Assembly (NCBI RefSeq): GCF_001746295.1
Contig: NZ_MJAH01000006.1
Location: 40,484 to 104,483, forward strand
Source of the DNA: Streptomyces sp. LUP47B
GTDB taxonomy: Bacteria > Actinomycetota > Actinomycetes > Streptomycetales > Streptomycetaceae
DNA: 64,000 bases
Direction: 5' to 3'
Shown here: positions 1-8,170 of the stretch, in pieces
Numbering within the stretch: position 1 is the stretch's first letter
Layout: each line of letters opens with the position of its first letter
The notes under the pieces: generated by a model
Databases searched by the model: none
What the model was told of the DNA's origin: nothing
Seen by the model: only the letters and a program-made list of their open reading frames with translations
Position numbers and translations under genes: made by a program

Positions 1-109
1 AGGTGCAGTCGTAGCTGCCGGGGGCGTTCTCTCCGGCGAGCAGCCGGTCGGCTTCTTCGTCGCCGATCTCGGCGCGAACCTCGTCGCTGACGTCGAGCAT
101 GCGCGGCAC
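1..109 (-). CDS. Small conserved hypothetical protein, 3' part outside the window
   Basis: The first 36 codons of a minus-strand gene are present; the C-terminal part lies beyond base 1. Translation begins VPRMLDVSDEVRAEIGDEEA and goes on through an acidic, helix-prone stretch rich in Asp/Glu. A GTG at 109 is preferred because GGGAG lies a few bases upstream; the ATG three codons later is the alternative. It resembles a short conserved Streptomyces protein of unknown function, but I recognise no domain. No partner gene is visible because the neighbour lies outside the window. Confidence 0.55.
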   Translation of the reverse strand, partial: MPRMLDVSDEVRAEIGDEEADRLLAGENAPGSYDCT

Positions 110-132
110 GGGTGACTCCCTCGCGAAGCGGT

Positions 133-151
133 GCCCGGGTGGGTCCCGGGC
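133..151 (-). terminator. Hairpin downstream of livF
   Basis: GCCCGGG and CCCGGGC form a perfect 7-bp stem with a 5-base loop, about 80 bases past the livF stop codon. There is no T-tract, which is usual for Streptomyces. It may end the transporter transcript, but it could also be a chance GC-rich hairpin. Confidence 0.3.
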
Positions 152-233
152 TCATGAAGAAGACAACGGGTGATCTGCGGCGGGAGTCACGCCCCAGAGC
201 GAACGGAATCGAACCATCAACCGGCCGGGGCGG

Positions 234-893
234 TCAGCCTCGCCGCGGCCGCAGCTCAGCCGCCTCTCCGCTGAACACGACCGCGCCGCGCCGCAGTTCG
301 TACACGATCGCCGTCCGGCCGTGCAGTGCGGGTGGGAGCCGCTGCTCGGCCACGACGACGCACGCGTCCAGTGCGGCCAGCAGTTCGTACGTGCGGGCCG
401 CGACCGTGGGGGACATGCCTTGCGCGGGTTCGTCGACGAGGACCACGCGCGCGCGTGCCAGGAGGGCTCGGGAGATCGCGAGCATGCGTTGCTCGCCGCC
501 GGAGAGGGTGCCGGCGCGGCGGGGGAGCAGCCGGGCGAGCTGCGGGTAGGCGTCCAGGGCCAGGTCGTGGGCGGGGGCGGCCAGTTCGAGGTTCTCGCGG
601 ACCGTGAGGGAGCCGAACACCGACCGGCGTTCGGGGACCAGGCAGAGCCCGCGCCGGGCCCGTTCGTACGCCGGTACGCGGGTCACGTCGGTGCCGTCCC
701 ACACCACGCTGCCGCCGGTGAGCGGCACTGTTCCGGCCAGGGCGCTCAGAGTCGTCGTACGGCCGGAGCCGTTGCGGCCCAGCAGGACGGTGAGGCCGGG
801 GCCCGGGGCGGTGAGGGTGATGCCGTGCAGGGCCTCCAGCGGGCCGTAGCGCACGCGCGCGTGGCGCAGGGAGATGGCCGTGACGGCTGTCAT
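234..893 (-). CDS. livF: Branched-chain amino acid-type ABC transporter ATPase, LivF
   Basis: This is a 219-residue cytoplasmic nucleotide-binding subunit. It shows a Walker A-like loop (GRNGSGRTTT, with Arg where the canonical Lys stands in GxGKT), the signature LSGGEQRM, a Walker B (VVLVDEPAQG) and a late switch region, slightly shorter than usual LivF (about 235). The ATG at 893 overlaps the stop of the upstream permease/ATPase fusion as ATGA, so translation is coupled. With the LivG part of the fusion it would form the ATPase pair of the transporter. The Lys-to-Arg change in Walker A (GSGRTT) is odd and may lower ATP hydrolysis at one site. The family is certain; the substrate is not. Confidence 0.9.
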   Translation of the reverse strand: MTAVTAISLRHARVRYGPLEALHGITLTAPGPGLTVLLGRNGSGRTTTLSALAGTVPLTGGSVVWDGTDVTRVPAYERARRGLCLVPERRSVFGSLTVRENLELAAPAHDLALDAYPQLARLLPRRAGTLSGGEQRMLAISRALLARARVVLVDEPAQGMSPTVAARTYELLAALDACVVVAEQRLPPALHGRTAIVYELRRGAVVFSGEAAELRPRRG

Positions 894-3679
894 ACGGCGG
901 TCTCCCGGGCGTCGAGCGTATCCAGCACGTGGGCCGGAGGGCCGGAGGCGATGATGCGGCCCGCGGTCATGACGTGCACGACGTCCGCGAGGTCGGCGAC
1001 CAGGTCGAGGTCGTGTTCGACGACGAGGAGGGCGGTGCCGTCGGCTGCGAGGGCCCTGAGGACGCGGGCCAGGGCGGTCACCTCGGCGGTGTCGAGTCCG
1101 GCGGCGGGTTCGTCGAGGAGGAGGACGGTCGGGGTGCCGGCGAGGGCTCTGGCGAGTTCCACCCGGCGGAGGGTGCCGGTGGGGAGGTCGGCCGCGGGGG
1201 CGTCGCGCAGGGGGCCGTCGAGGGCGAACAGTCTCAGGGCGCGGTCCACTGCGGCCGGGTCGCTCGTCCTGCCCTGTTCGGCACCCACTCGGACGTTCTC
1301 GGCCACGGTCAATGTCGGGAAGACCGCGAGTTGTTGGAAGGTGCGGGCGATGCCCAGCCGGGTACGGGCGTGGGCGGGCAGGCGCGTGATGTCGCGGTTG
1401 CCGTGGCGGACTTGGCCGTGGGAGGGGCGGACCGTTCCTGCCAGGCAGTGGAAGAGGGTGGTCTTTCCGGCGCCGTTGGGGCCGATGATCGCGGTGATTC
1501 TGCCGGGCGGGACGGTGAGGTCGACTCCGTCGAGGGCGGTGAAGCCGTCGTAGCGGGCCTGGAGGTTGTGCGTGGTGAGGACCGCCCGGCCTGCGGCCGG
1601 CGGCCTCGGTGGGGGTGGAGCGTCGTCGGCGACGAGCGGTGCGGGGGGCCGGCTCTCGCGGGGCGGGTCTTGTCCGGCACCGTCGGGATCCGATCGGCGG
1701 GGCGTGCCGGGTCCGGCGGTGCCGGGACCCGCCGTCGGGGTGTTCGCCGGGGCGGCGGCGGGGAGAGCGGTACGCGGCTCCTGGCTGTGCCTCGCTTCGG
1801 CGCCCGATGCCGCGGTCGGGGGCGTCGCGGTCCGCAGCGCCCGTCGCAGTCGTGTCCGTGCCTGGAGACCCGTCGCCGTCAGCCTTGCCTCCCGCCGTGG
1901 CCGCAGTCTTCGCACCGCCTCGTACGGACCCCCGGGAAACCGTCCCACCAGCGCCGCCAGTACCCCGACCAGCGCCGCCGCCACCCCTCCCCGGGCCCCC
2001 GCGTCCAGGCCGACCAGGAGGGCCGCCGCGGTCAGCGCGCCCAGGGTGCTGTCGGCGCCCAGGACGACCACCGCCGCGAACCAGAGGAGGCCGCGGACGG
2101 GGTCGTAGGCCGTGGGGTCGAAGGCGCGCAGGCCCATGCCGAGCATTCCGCCGCCCAGGGCGGCCAGGGCGGCGCCCGCCACGAACGCGAGGAGCTTCAG
2201 GGCGGGGACCCGGACGCCTGCCGCCGAGGCTCCGGACTCGTGGTCGCGCATGGCGGCCAGCGCCCTGCCCGTACGGCCTCTGCGCAACGCGTGGGTCGTC
2301 AGGAGGGCGAGCGTCAGCAGGGCCAACTCCAGGACGTAGTACGCGCGGTCGCCCTCGAAGCCCGCCGGGCGGTCCAGGGACAGACCGGACGTGGCGTACG
2401 GCTGGGCGAAGACGAAGCGGCTCACGCCGACGCCGACCGCGAAGGTCGCGAGGGCCAGCGCCAGCCCTCGGCGGGTGATCGCCGGCCAGCCGGTCAGCAG
2501 TCCCAGGGGGGCCACCAGGACCACCGCCACCGCCAGCGCCGCCAGTTCCGGCAGCCGGGGAAGACCCGGGAAGCGCCCCGCAGCCAGCAGCGCGGTGAAC
2601 AGGGCGCCCAGGCCCGCGTAGGCCGCCTGCCCGAGGGAGATCTGGCCGCCCCGGCCCGTCACGACCACCAGGGAGAGCAGGACGACGCCCAGCGCCGGGA
2701 CCTGGACCGAGGTGTGCAGGTCCGAGCCCGCGAAACCGAGCGGGATCAGGAAGAGGATCACCGCGACGATCCATGCGCCCGGAGGCGTCGGCACGCGCGC
2801 GGTGGCCGTCCGCGGAAGCGCGTCCCGGGTGCCGATGCGGGGGAGCGCCAGGCACGCGACGAGGAGGGCCACGACGAACAGGTTCGCCCCCACCGCCTGG
2901 AGCAACGGTTCCACCCGGCCCGAGGGATGCAGCCGGGTCAGCTGGCTCTGGGCCACCCCGATGCCCAGCGCCACCACCACCGCCACCGGCAGGCTGCGCA
3001 TCCGCGCGGCCACCGCGACCGCCACCACCTCCATGACGAGCAGGGGCAGCCCGTACGGGTCCAGGCGGACGAAGGGGGCCAGCAGAACGCCCGTCAGGCC
3101 CGCGGTGAACGCTCCGAACGCCCAGCCGGCCGCCGCCACCCGGTCGGCGTCGATCCCGCCGAGCACGGCCAGCCCGCGGTCGTCCACGACGGCCCGCAGT
3201 TCCCGTCCGAAGCGCGTCCAGCGGATCACCGCGCCCACGCCGGCCGCCAGGACCACGACGACCGCCAGCTGCCCCCAGGGATCCGCCGAGACCAGCTCCG
3301 GGGCGTCGTCCCGGGCGCCCTGACCCCACAGCAGCGCGGCCCCGCCCACCAGCAGCACGAAGACGCCGATGGAGGCCACCAGGGTCTGGGCCGGATCGCC
3401 GCCCAGGACGGACAGGGGCCGGAAGACGAAACGCTCCAGCACCACGCCCAGGGCCGGCGCCAGGATCAGCAGGGTCACCACCGCCCCGGCCCACAGCGGC
3501 CAGCCCCACTCCACCACGCACTGCCGCAGCACGTACGCGCACACCATCGCGATCGCCCCGTGCGCGAAGTTCAGCACTCCGGTCGCGCGGTACGTCACGA
3601 CCAGGCCGACTCCGGTGAGCGCGGCCGCGCTGCCGACCGACAACCCGGCGAGGGTGAGGTCGTAGGTCAGCGACGACAT
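890..3679 (-). CDS. LivH-LivM-LivG fusion: two ABC permeases and an ATPase in one protein
   Basis: One 929-residue frame carries three normally separate subunits. Residues about 1-290 are a LivH permease (VVTYRATGVLNFAHGAIAM is the family hallmark). Residues about 300-600 are a LivM permease (GRGGQISLGQAAYAGLGALF). A Pro/Ala/Arg-rich linker of about 80 residues follows. The last 230 residues or so are a LivG ATPase with Walker A GPNGAGKTT, signature-region LPTGTLRRVELARAL and Walker B VLLLDEPAAGLD. The start ATG at 3679 overlaps the upstream gene's stop as ATGA. The frame stays open across both junctions and livF is coupled downstream, so this is a real fusion of a branched-chain amino acid, amide or urea-type importer. 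The binding lipoprotein is divergent at 4796. Confidence 0.88.
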   Translation of the reverse strand: MSSLTYDLTLAGLSVGSAAALTGVGLVVTYRATGVLNFAHGAIAMVCAYVLRQCVVEWGWPLWAGAVVTLLILAPALGVVLERFVFRPLSVLGGDPAQTLVASIGVFVLLVGGAALLWGQGARDDAPELVSADPWGQLAVVVVLAAGVGAVIRWTRFGRELRAVVDDRGLAVLGGIDADRVAAAGWAFGAFTAGLTGVLLAPFVRLDPYGLPLLVMEVVAVAVAARMRSLPVAVVVALGIGVAQSQLTRLHPSGRVEPLLQAVGANLFVVALLVACLALPRIGTRDALPRTATARVPTPPGAWIVAVILFLIPLGFAGSDLHTSVQVPALGVVLLSLVVVTGRGGQISLGQAAYAGLGALFTALLAAGRFPGLPRLPELAALAVAVVLVAPLGLLTGWPAITRRGLALALATFAVGVGVSRFVFAQPYATSGLSLDRPAGFEGDRAYYVLELALLTLALLTTHALRRGRTGRALAAMRDHESGASAAGVRVPALKLLAFVAGAALAALGGGMLGMGLRAFDPTAYDPVRGLLWFAAVVVLGADSTLGALTAAALLVGLDAGARGGVAAALVGVLAALVGRFPGGPYEAVRRLRPRREARLTATGLQARTRLRRALRTATPPTAASGAEARHSQEPRTALPAAAPANTPTAGPGTAGPGTPRRSDPDGAGQDPPRESRPPAPLVADDAPPPPRPPAAGRAVLTTHNLQARYDGFTALDGVDLTVPPGRITAIIGPNGAGKTTLFHCLAGTVRPSHGQVRHGNRDITRLPAHARTRLGIARTFQQLAVFPTLTVAENVRVGAEQGRTSDPAAVDRALRLFALDGPLRDAPAADLPTGTLRRVELARALAGTPTVLLLDEPAAGLDTAEVTALARVLRALAADGTALLVVEHDLDLVADLADVVHVMTAGRIIASGPPAHVLDTLDARETAV

Positions 3680-4155
3680 CAGTCGGTTTCTTCGACGGGC
3701 TCGCAGATCGGACAGGGGCCCAGCTCTCCGCTCGCCAGGAGCTTGGCGTCCACCGGGACCGACTCGACCTTCCCGGCGACCAGCGGGCAGTCCGCGCGGT
3801 GCCAGAGCGTCCCGCCGGGCACCATCAGCAGGTCCCCGCTGACCGCCAGGGGCGCGCCCGCCGCGGTGCCGGACTCCTCGGCGTCGGCGGGCTCCGCGGC
3901 GACCAGGAGGCCGTACAGCTCCTCCACACGCGCGGCGGCGAGCGCGCCCCGGCCGTGGGTGAGCAGCACTGCCCCGGCGACGATCAGCGCGGCGCCGGGC
4001 ACCGTGCAGGAGGCGAGGTAGGGCAGCTGCCGCTCGGCGTAACGCTCGCCCGAGACGCCGTACCAGCCGAGGACGCACAGCACCGCGCCCGCGGCGAGCG
4101 CGGCCCAGCCGGTCCACAGGACGGGGTGCACGGTCCGCAGTCGGGCTGTCCGCAT
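3679..4155 (-). CDS. Two-helix membrane protein with a Cys/His metal-binding-like tail
   Basis: A 158-residue protein with two membrane helices (residues about 10-31 and 46-63), a cytoplasmic or extracellular middle part, and a C-terminal motif GGTLWHRADCPLVAGK...GPCPICEP. The H-x3-C ... C-x2-C spacing looks like the short zinc-binding motif of the Ada amino-terminal family. The start at 4155 follows GGAGG by seven bases; a longer start at 4170 lacks such a site. Its stop overlaps the first codon of the transporter fusion, so it is the first gene of that operon. Function is unknown; it may be a small accessory or sensing subunit of the transporter. Confidence 0.75.
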   Translation of the reverse strand: MRTARLRTVHPVLWTGWAALAAGAVLCVLGWYGVSGERYAERQLPYLASCTVPGAALIVAGAVLLTHGRGALAAARVEELYGLLVAAEPADAEESGTAAGAPLAVSGDLLMVPGGTLWHRADCPLVAGKVESVPVDAKLLASGELGPCPICEPVEETD

Positions 4156-4278
4156 CTCTGGCCTCCACACGTCGTGTGTCTGTCCATGTCAGCCGATGGC
4201 TTGCACTATGCCTTCTGGAAGCTGACCCTGAAAGCACCGGGCGCATGTGGCCCGGACCGACACCCGGTGGTGAGCCAG

Positions 4279-4827
4279 ATGGTTCTCGGGAGCGACCGCA
4301 CGTGGGGGAACGGCAGCCGGGGGCTGATGGCGGTGGGGTTCGCCCTCGCCGTGGCCCTCACGGCGTGCAGCGACGACAGCGGCGGCGGCAGCGAGAGCCC
4401 GCCGCCGACGCCTTCCGTGGAGCGGACCACACCCTCCGCGGCCCCGTCACCGAGCGGACCCGCCGACGCGGCCGCCGCCCAGCGGGAGATCAAGGCGAAC
4501 TGGGAGAAGTTCTTCGACCCGAAGACCTCCACCAAGGACAAACAGGCCGTTCTGGAGAACGGCGACGAGATGGGCCCGGTGCTCCAGGCCTTCAGCGGTG
4601 ACCAGCGCGGCGGACAGGTGCAGGCGAAGGTCACGAAGGTCGGGTTCACCAAACCGAATGCGGCCGACGTGACCTACACCCTGATGCTGAACGGCGCCAC
4701 CGCCCTGCCGGACGCCTCCGGAACGGCGATCGAACAGGACGGCACCTGGAAGGTGTCGGTCAACACCCTGTGCGCGCTGGTCCAGTTGAGCGGCAATGCC
4801 ACGGCGTCGGCTCTTCCGGGCTGCTGA
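4279..4827 (+). CDS. Putative lipoprotein of unknown function
   Basis: About 182 residues: a signal peptide ending in the lipobox ALTAC (Cys about residue 30), a Ser/Pro/Thr-rich spacer, then a compact domain of about 110 residues starting near AQREIKANWEKFFDP. The pattern suggests an exported, lipid-anchored NTF2-like small protein; that fold is a guess from pattern. In-frame GTGs at 4267 and 4270 could also start it, and no ribosome site decides among them. Its 3' end overlaps the next gene by 32 bases, so the two are likely cotranscribed and the protein may assist solute capture by the neighbouring transporter. Confidence 0.6.
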   Translation: MVLGSDRTWGNGSRGLMAVGFALAVALTACSDDSGGGSESPPPTPSVERTTPSAAPSPSGPADAAAAQREIKANWEKFFDPKTSTKDKQAVLENGDEMGPVLQAFSGDQRGGQVQAKVTKVGFTKPNAADVTYTLMLNGATALPDASGTAIEQDGTWKVSVNTLCALVQLSGNATASALPGC

Positions 4828-6091
4828 GGCCGCCCTCGCGGTCCTGCTGCTCACGGTGGGCACGGCGTGCGGCAGCCGGCTGCCGGAGAGCGACTTCGAG
4901 CACCGGGAGCGGGCCACCCCCACCCGGGACGACACCCCGATCCGGGTCGGCATCGTCACCAGCGCCACCAGCCCGGTCGGCGGCAGCGCCTTCACCGGCC
5001 CGCGCGACGGCGCCAAGGCGTACTTCGAGCGCCTCAACGCGCGCGGGGGCGTCGGCGGCCGCCGGATCGAGGTGCGCGAGTGCGACGACGGCGGCAGCGG
5101 GGTCGGCAACAACACCTGTGTGCACCGGCTGATCGACGAGGACAAGGTGGTCGCCCTCGTCGCGACCACCGCTCTCGACTACGCCGGCGCCTCCCGTGTC
5201 TCCCACGCGCGCGTGCCCGACATGGGAGGCCAGCCCATCGGCGCCGCCTACGACACCTGGCCGCACCTCTACGGCATCTACGGCAGTCTCGCGCCCCGGA
5301 ACGGCACGACCGGCTGGGGCGGGAAGCAGTACGGCGGCACCGAGGTCTACCGCTACTTCAAGCGCGAGCACGGGGCCCGTACGGCGGCCGTCGTGTCGTA
5401 CAACCAGGCCGCGTCCGCCGCCTACGCCCGGCTCGTCGAGCAGGGGCTGAAGGCCGAGGGCTACAAGGTCGTCACCGAGCAGGTCGACTTCGCGCTGCCC
5501 AACTTCCGTGCCGTGGCGGCCGACCTGAAGGAGCAGGGCGCCGACCTGGTCTTCGACGCCGTCGACAGCCATGGCAACGCCCAGCTGTGCGAGGCGATGG
5601 ACGCGGCCGGCGTCGAGGTCACCGCCAAGGTCACCAACGTCCAGAACTGGACCTCCACCGTCCCGGACGACTACAAGGACGCCCCGCACTGCCGCAACGC
5701 CCTGTGGGCGACCGGATCCAGCCGCAACTACGAGGACACGGACCATCAGGCCGTAAGGGAGTTCAGGGAGGCCACGAAGAGCCTCAAGACGCATTCCCAG
5801 TGGCAGTTGGAGGGCTGGGCGGCCGCGATGTGGTTCACGGACGCCGCGACATCATGCGCGGCGGCACAAGGCGTCACGCGCGCGTGTGTCGACGCCTACA
5901 TGAACCGCGGCCGGGACCACACCGCGGACGGCCTTCTCGTCCCCGTCACCTTCCAGCGTCTCGCGAAGCCGCCGAAGTCCCGCCGGACCTGTCTGTCGGT
6001 GGCCCGCTGGGAGGACGGCCGGGGCTGGGTCTCCCAGGGCGACATGGACCACACCTGCTTCGACGTTCCGCAACTGCCCTATCGACAATGA
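4796..6091 (+). CDS. Branched-chain amino acid-type substrate-binding lipoprotein
   Basis: 431 residues with a Lys/Arg-rich signal peptide and the lipobox LLLTVGTAC (Cys25), followed by a type I periplasmic-binding fold (IRVGIVTSATSPVGGSAFTGPRDGAKAYFE... near residues 50-80). It should capture the ligand outside the membrane and deliver it to the LivHMG fusion encoded divergently. The pairing is inferred from proximity and family, since no other LivH/LivM-type permease lies in the window. Cys residues in the ligand-binding part (CDDGG, NTCVH, APHCRN) suggest disulfides. The ligand is not predictable; LivJ-type proteins bind Leu/Ile/Val but also amides, urea and aromatic acids. Confidence 0.85.
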   Translation: MPRRRLFRAAEAALAVLLLTVGTACGSRLPESDFEHRERATPTRDDTPIRVGIVTSATSPVGGSAFTGPRDGAKAYFERLNARGGVGGRRIEVRECDDGGSGVGNNTCVHRLIDEDKVVALVATTALDYAGASRVSHARVPDMGGQPIGAAYDTWPHLYGIYGSLAPRNGTTGWGGKQYGGTEVYRYFKREHGARTAAVVSYNQAASAAYARLVEQGLKAEGYKVVTEQVDFALPNFRAVAADLKEQGADLVFDAVDSHGNAQLCEAMDAAGVEVTAKVTNVQNWTSTVPDDYKDAPHCRNALWATGSSRNYEDTDHQAVREFREATKSLKTHSQWQLEGWAAAMWFTDAATSCAAAQGVTRACVDAYMNRGRDHTADGLLVPVTFQRLAKPPKSRRTCLSVARWEDGRGWVSQGDMDHTCFDVPQLPYRQ

Positions 6092-6143
6092 GTCACCGGA
6101 TGCGCGCAACCAAAGGGGGCCCATGACGGTCTGACCGGACACC

Positions 6144-6965
6144 ATGAACCACGGGAGCACCATGCCTGCCGGACGGGGCACCTCGCTGCGCGCCGACTGT
6201 GTCGCCGACTCCGCGGGCGGACTGACCTTCGACGTCACCGCCGGCGGGGCGAGCGGTACGGCCCATCTGGTGCTGCGCCGGCGCGAGGGACACGAGGAGG
6301 TCGGTCTGCCGCTGGCCCCGACCGGCGACGGAAGGCTGCGCGCCGCCCTGCCCAGCACCGTCGCCCTGCCCGAGGGCCGCTGGGACGCGTACGCGCGCGT
6401 GGCCGACGACGAGCCGCTGCGCCTCGCACCCGGCGCCACCGACCTGCGCGCGCTCACCGCCCGCACCCCGAGCGGCTCCCGCGGCCATGTCGCCGTCCGC
6501 ATCCCGTATGCGACCCGGCAGGGCAACCTCACCGTCCGCAGCTGGCTGCGCGCCCCGCACGCCGAGGCGGGCGAGCTGCGCATCGAGGGCGCCGGACTGA
6601 CCGTACGGGGGCGGATCTACGGCACCTGCCTCACCCCCGACGCCTACGCCGAGGTGCGCCCCCGGCACTCCCCGGGCCCCGCGCGCCGCAGCGACGTCAC
6701 CACCGACGAGGCCCGGTTCGGCTTCTCGGTGTCGTACGCGGCCCTCGGCCCCGGAGTCTGGGACCTGTGGCTGCGGCCGCACGGCGAGAGCGGGCCGCGG
6801 GTGCGGATCGCGCGGCTGCTCGACGACGTCGCCGACAAGAAGCCCGTGTTCACCTATGCACGCGCACGCGTGGACACGGCGTACGGCCCGGTGGAGGCCG
6901 GGCCGTACTACACGCGGGACAACGACCTGTCGGTGTCCGTCACCGCGTGTCCCTCACCGCAGTGA
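6144..6965 (+). CDS. Conserved hypothetical protein, often annotated as a transferase
   Basis: 273 residues, soluble, no signal peptide and no recognisable catalytic motif. Repeated beta-rich segments (GTAHLVLRRREG, LPEGRWDAYARVADDE, GVWDLWLRPHGES) suggest tandem immunoglobulin-like or carbohydrate-associated domains, seen in proteins next to glycosyl- or glycerophosphotransferases. An ATG six codons later (6162) has GGGAG close in front and may be the true start. It follows the binding lipoprotein by 52 bases and may share its transcript. Its last 12 bases overlap the 3' end of the convergent epoxide hydrolase gene. Confidence 0.6.
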   Translation: MNHGSTMPAGRGTSLRADCVADSAGGLTFDVTAGGASGTAHLVLRRREGHEEVGLPLAPTGDGRLRAALPSTVALPEGRWDAYARVADDEPLRLAPGATDLRALTARTPSGSRGHVAVRIPYATRQGNLTVRSWLRAPHAEAGELRIEGAGLTVRGRIYGTCLTPDAYAEVRPRHSPGPARRSDVTTDEARFGFSVSYAALGPGVWDLWLRPHGESGPRVRIARLLDDVADKKPVFTYARARVDTAYGPVEAGPYYTRDNDLSVSVTACPSPQ

Positions 6966-8108
6966 GCCGAAGAACTGCCTGACGTCACCGGCCAGCAGCT
7001 CGGGGACCTCCAGGGCCGCGAAGTGGCCGCCGCGGTCGAACTCCGTCCAGCGGACGAGGGTGTTGGCCTGCTCGGCCCAGCGCCGGATCGCCACGTCCTC
7101 GCCGAAGTTGGCCACCGCGGTCGGCACCCCGGAGGTCGCCGTCGGGAACCAGTCCGGCACATGGCTGTTCTCGTAGTACATGCGGGCCGCGGAACCGGCC
7201 GTGCCGGTCAGCCAGTACAGCATCACGTTGGTGAGCAGGGTGTCCCGGTCGACCGCGTCCTCCGGCAGTGTGGCCGAGGAGTGCGTCCACGCCTGGAACT
7301 TCTCCATGATCCACGCCAGTTGGCCGACGGGTGAGTCGGTGAGGGCGTAGGAGAGGGTCTGCGGTCGGGTCGACTGCAGGGCGTTGTAGCCGAAGCCGTC
7401 CGTGGTGAACTCGGCGATGCCCGCCAGGCTTCGCCGCTCGCGGTCGGTCAGCCCCTGCCGCGCCTCCTCGTCGACCGGGCCGAGCGGGATGAAACCGACC
7501 GAGGCGGCGTTCACATGGACACCGACCACGGACTCCGGAGCGACCCGGGCGAGCGCGGGGGAGATCAGCGCGCCCAGGTCGCCGCCCTGGGCGCCGTAGC
7601 CCTCGTAGCCGAGCCGGTGCATCAGCTCCGCCCACGCGCGGGCGACCCGGTTGACGTTCCAGCCCTTGTCGCGCGTCGGCCCGGAGAAGCCGAAGCCGGG
7701 GATGGACGGGATCACCAGATGGAAGTCCTCGCTCAGCGAGCCGATCACACCGAGGAACTCGACGACCGAACCCGGCCAGCCGTGCGTCAGGATCAGCGGA
7801 AGTGCGTCCGGCCGGGACGAGCGGACGTGCAGGAAGTACACCTGCGCACCGTCGATCTCGGTGACGAACTGCGGGAGCTCGTTGAGGGCGGCCTCATGCT
7901 TGCGCCAGTCGTAGGCACCGCGCCAGTACGCGGCGAGCTCGCGGACATACGGCAGGGAGGCGCCGTACTCCCAGCCCGCGTCCGGCAGCTCGTCCGGCCA
8001 GCGGGTGAGGTCCAGGCGGGTGTGCAGGTCGTCGAGCTGCGCCTGAGGGATGTCGATCCGGAAGGGGCGGATCTCACGGCTCTCTGTGGTCGCGCTGTTG
8101 TCTGCCAT
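6954..8108 (-). CDS. Epoxide hydrolase, alpha/beta fold with EHN domain
   Basis: 384 residues. The N-terminal EHN segment begins IRPFRIDIPQAQLDDLHTRL and is followed by an alpha/beta hydrolase core. HGWPGS supplies the oxyanion HGXP motif, and the nucleophile elbow GAQGGDLGA carries the attacking Asp. Two Tyr-containing cap segments and a C-terminal RGGHFAALEVPELL provide the base His. These are the marks of microsomal/juvenile-hormone-type epoxide hydrolases, which open epoxides to diols via an Asp ester. The start at 8108 is chosen over 8150, because the longer version would run into the palindrome upstream. It is divergent from a WYL regulator that probably controls it. Confidence 0.88.
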   Translation of the reverse strand: MADNSATTESREIRPFRIDIPQAQLDDLHTRLDLTRWPDELPDAGWEYGASLPYVRELAAYWRGAYDWRKHEAALNELPQFVTEIDGAQVYFLHVRSSRPDALPLILTHGWPGSVVEFLGVIGSLSEDFHLVIPSIPGFGFSGPTRDKGWNVNRVARAWAELMHRLGYEGYGAQGGDLGALISPALARVAPESVVGVHVNAASVGFIPLGPVDEEARQGLTDRERRSLAGIAEFTTDGFGYNALQSTRPQTLSYALTDSPVGQLAWIMEKFQAWTHSSATLPEDAVDRDTLLTNVMLYWLTGTAGSAARMYYENSHVPDWFPTATSGVPTAVANFGEDVAIRRWAEQANTLVRWTEFDRGGHFAALEVPELLAGDVRQFFGSLR

Positions 8109-8127
8109 GAATCCAAGGTAGGAAGGC

Positions 8128-8150
8128 TTGCGGACAACAACTGTCCGCAA
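8128..8150. promoter_or_regulatory. Perfect inverted repeat, probable WYL-regulator operator
   Basis: TTGCGGACA and TGTCCGCAA are perfect 9-base inverted arms around a 5-base spacer. They sit between the divergent starts of the epoxide hydrolase (8108) and the WYL regulator (8171). A dimeric repressor or activator bound here would cover both promoters. The position and symmetry are seen directly; the identity of the bound protein is inferred. Confidence 0.65.
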
Positions 8151-8170
8151 CCGCTGGCAGACTCGGATTC

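Noticed and set aside
112..549. Long frames on both strands through 112-4246
   Set aside because: They are shadows in the wrong frame of livF and the LivHMG fusion, with no family content and Arg/Gly/Ala-rich translations.
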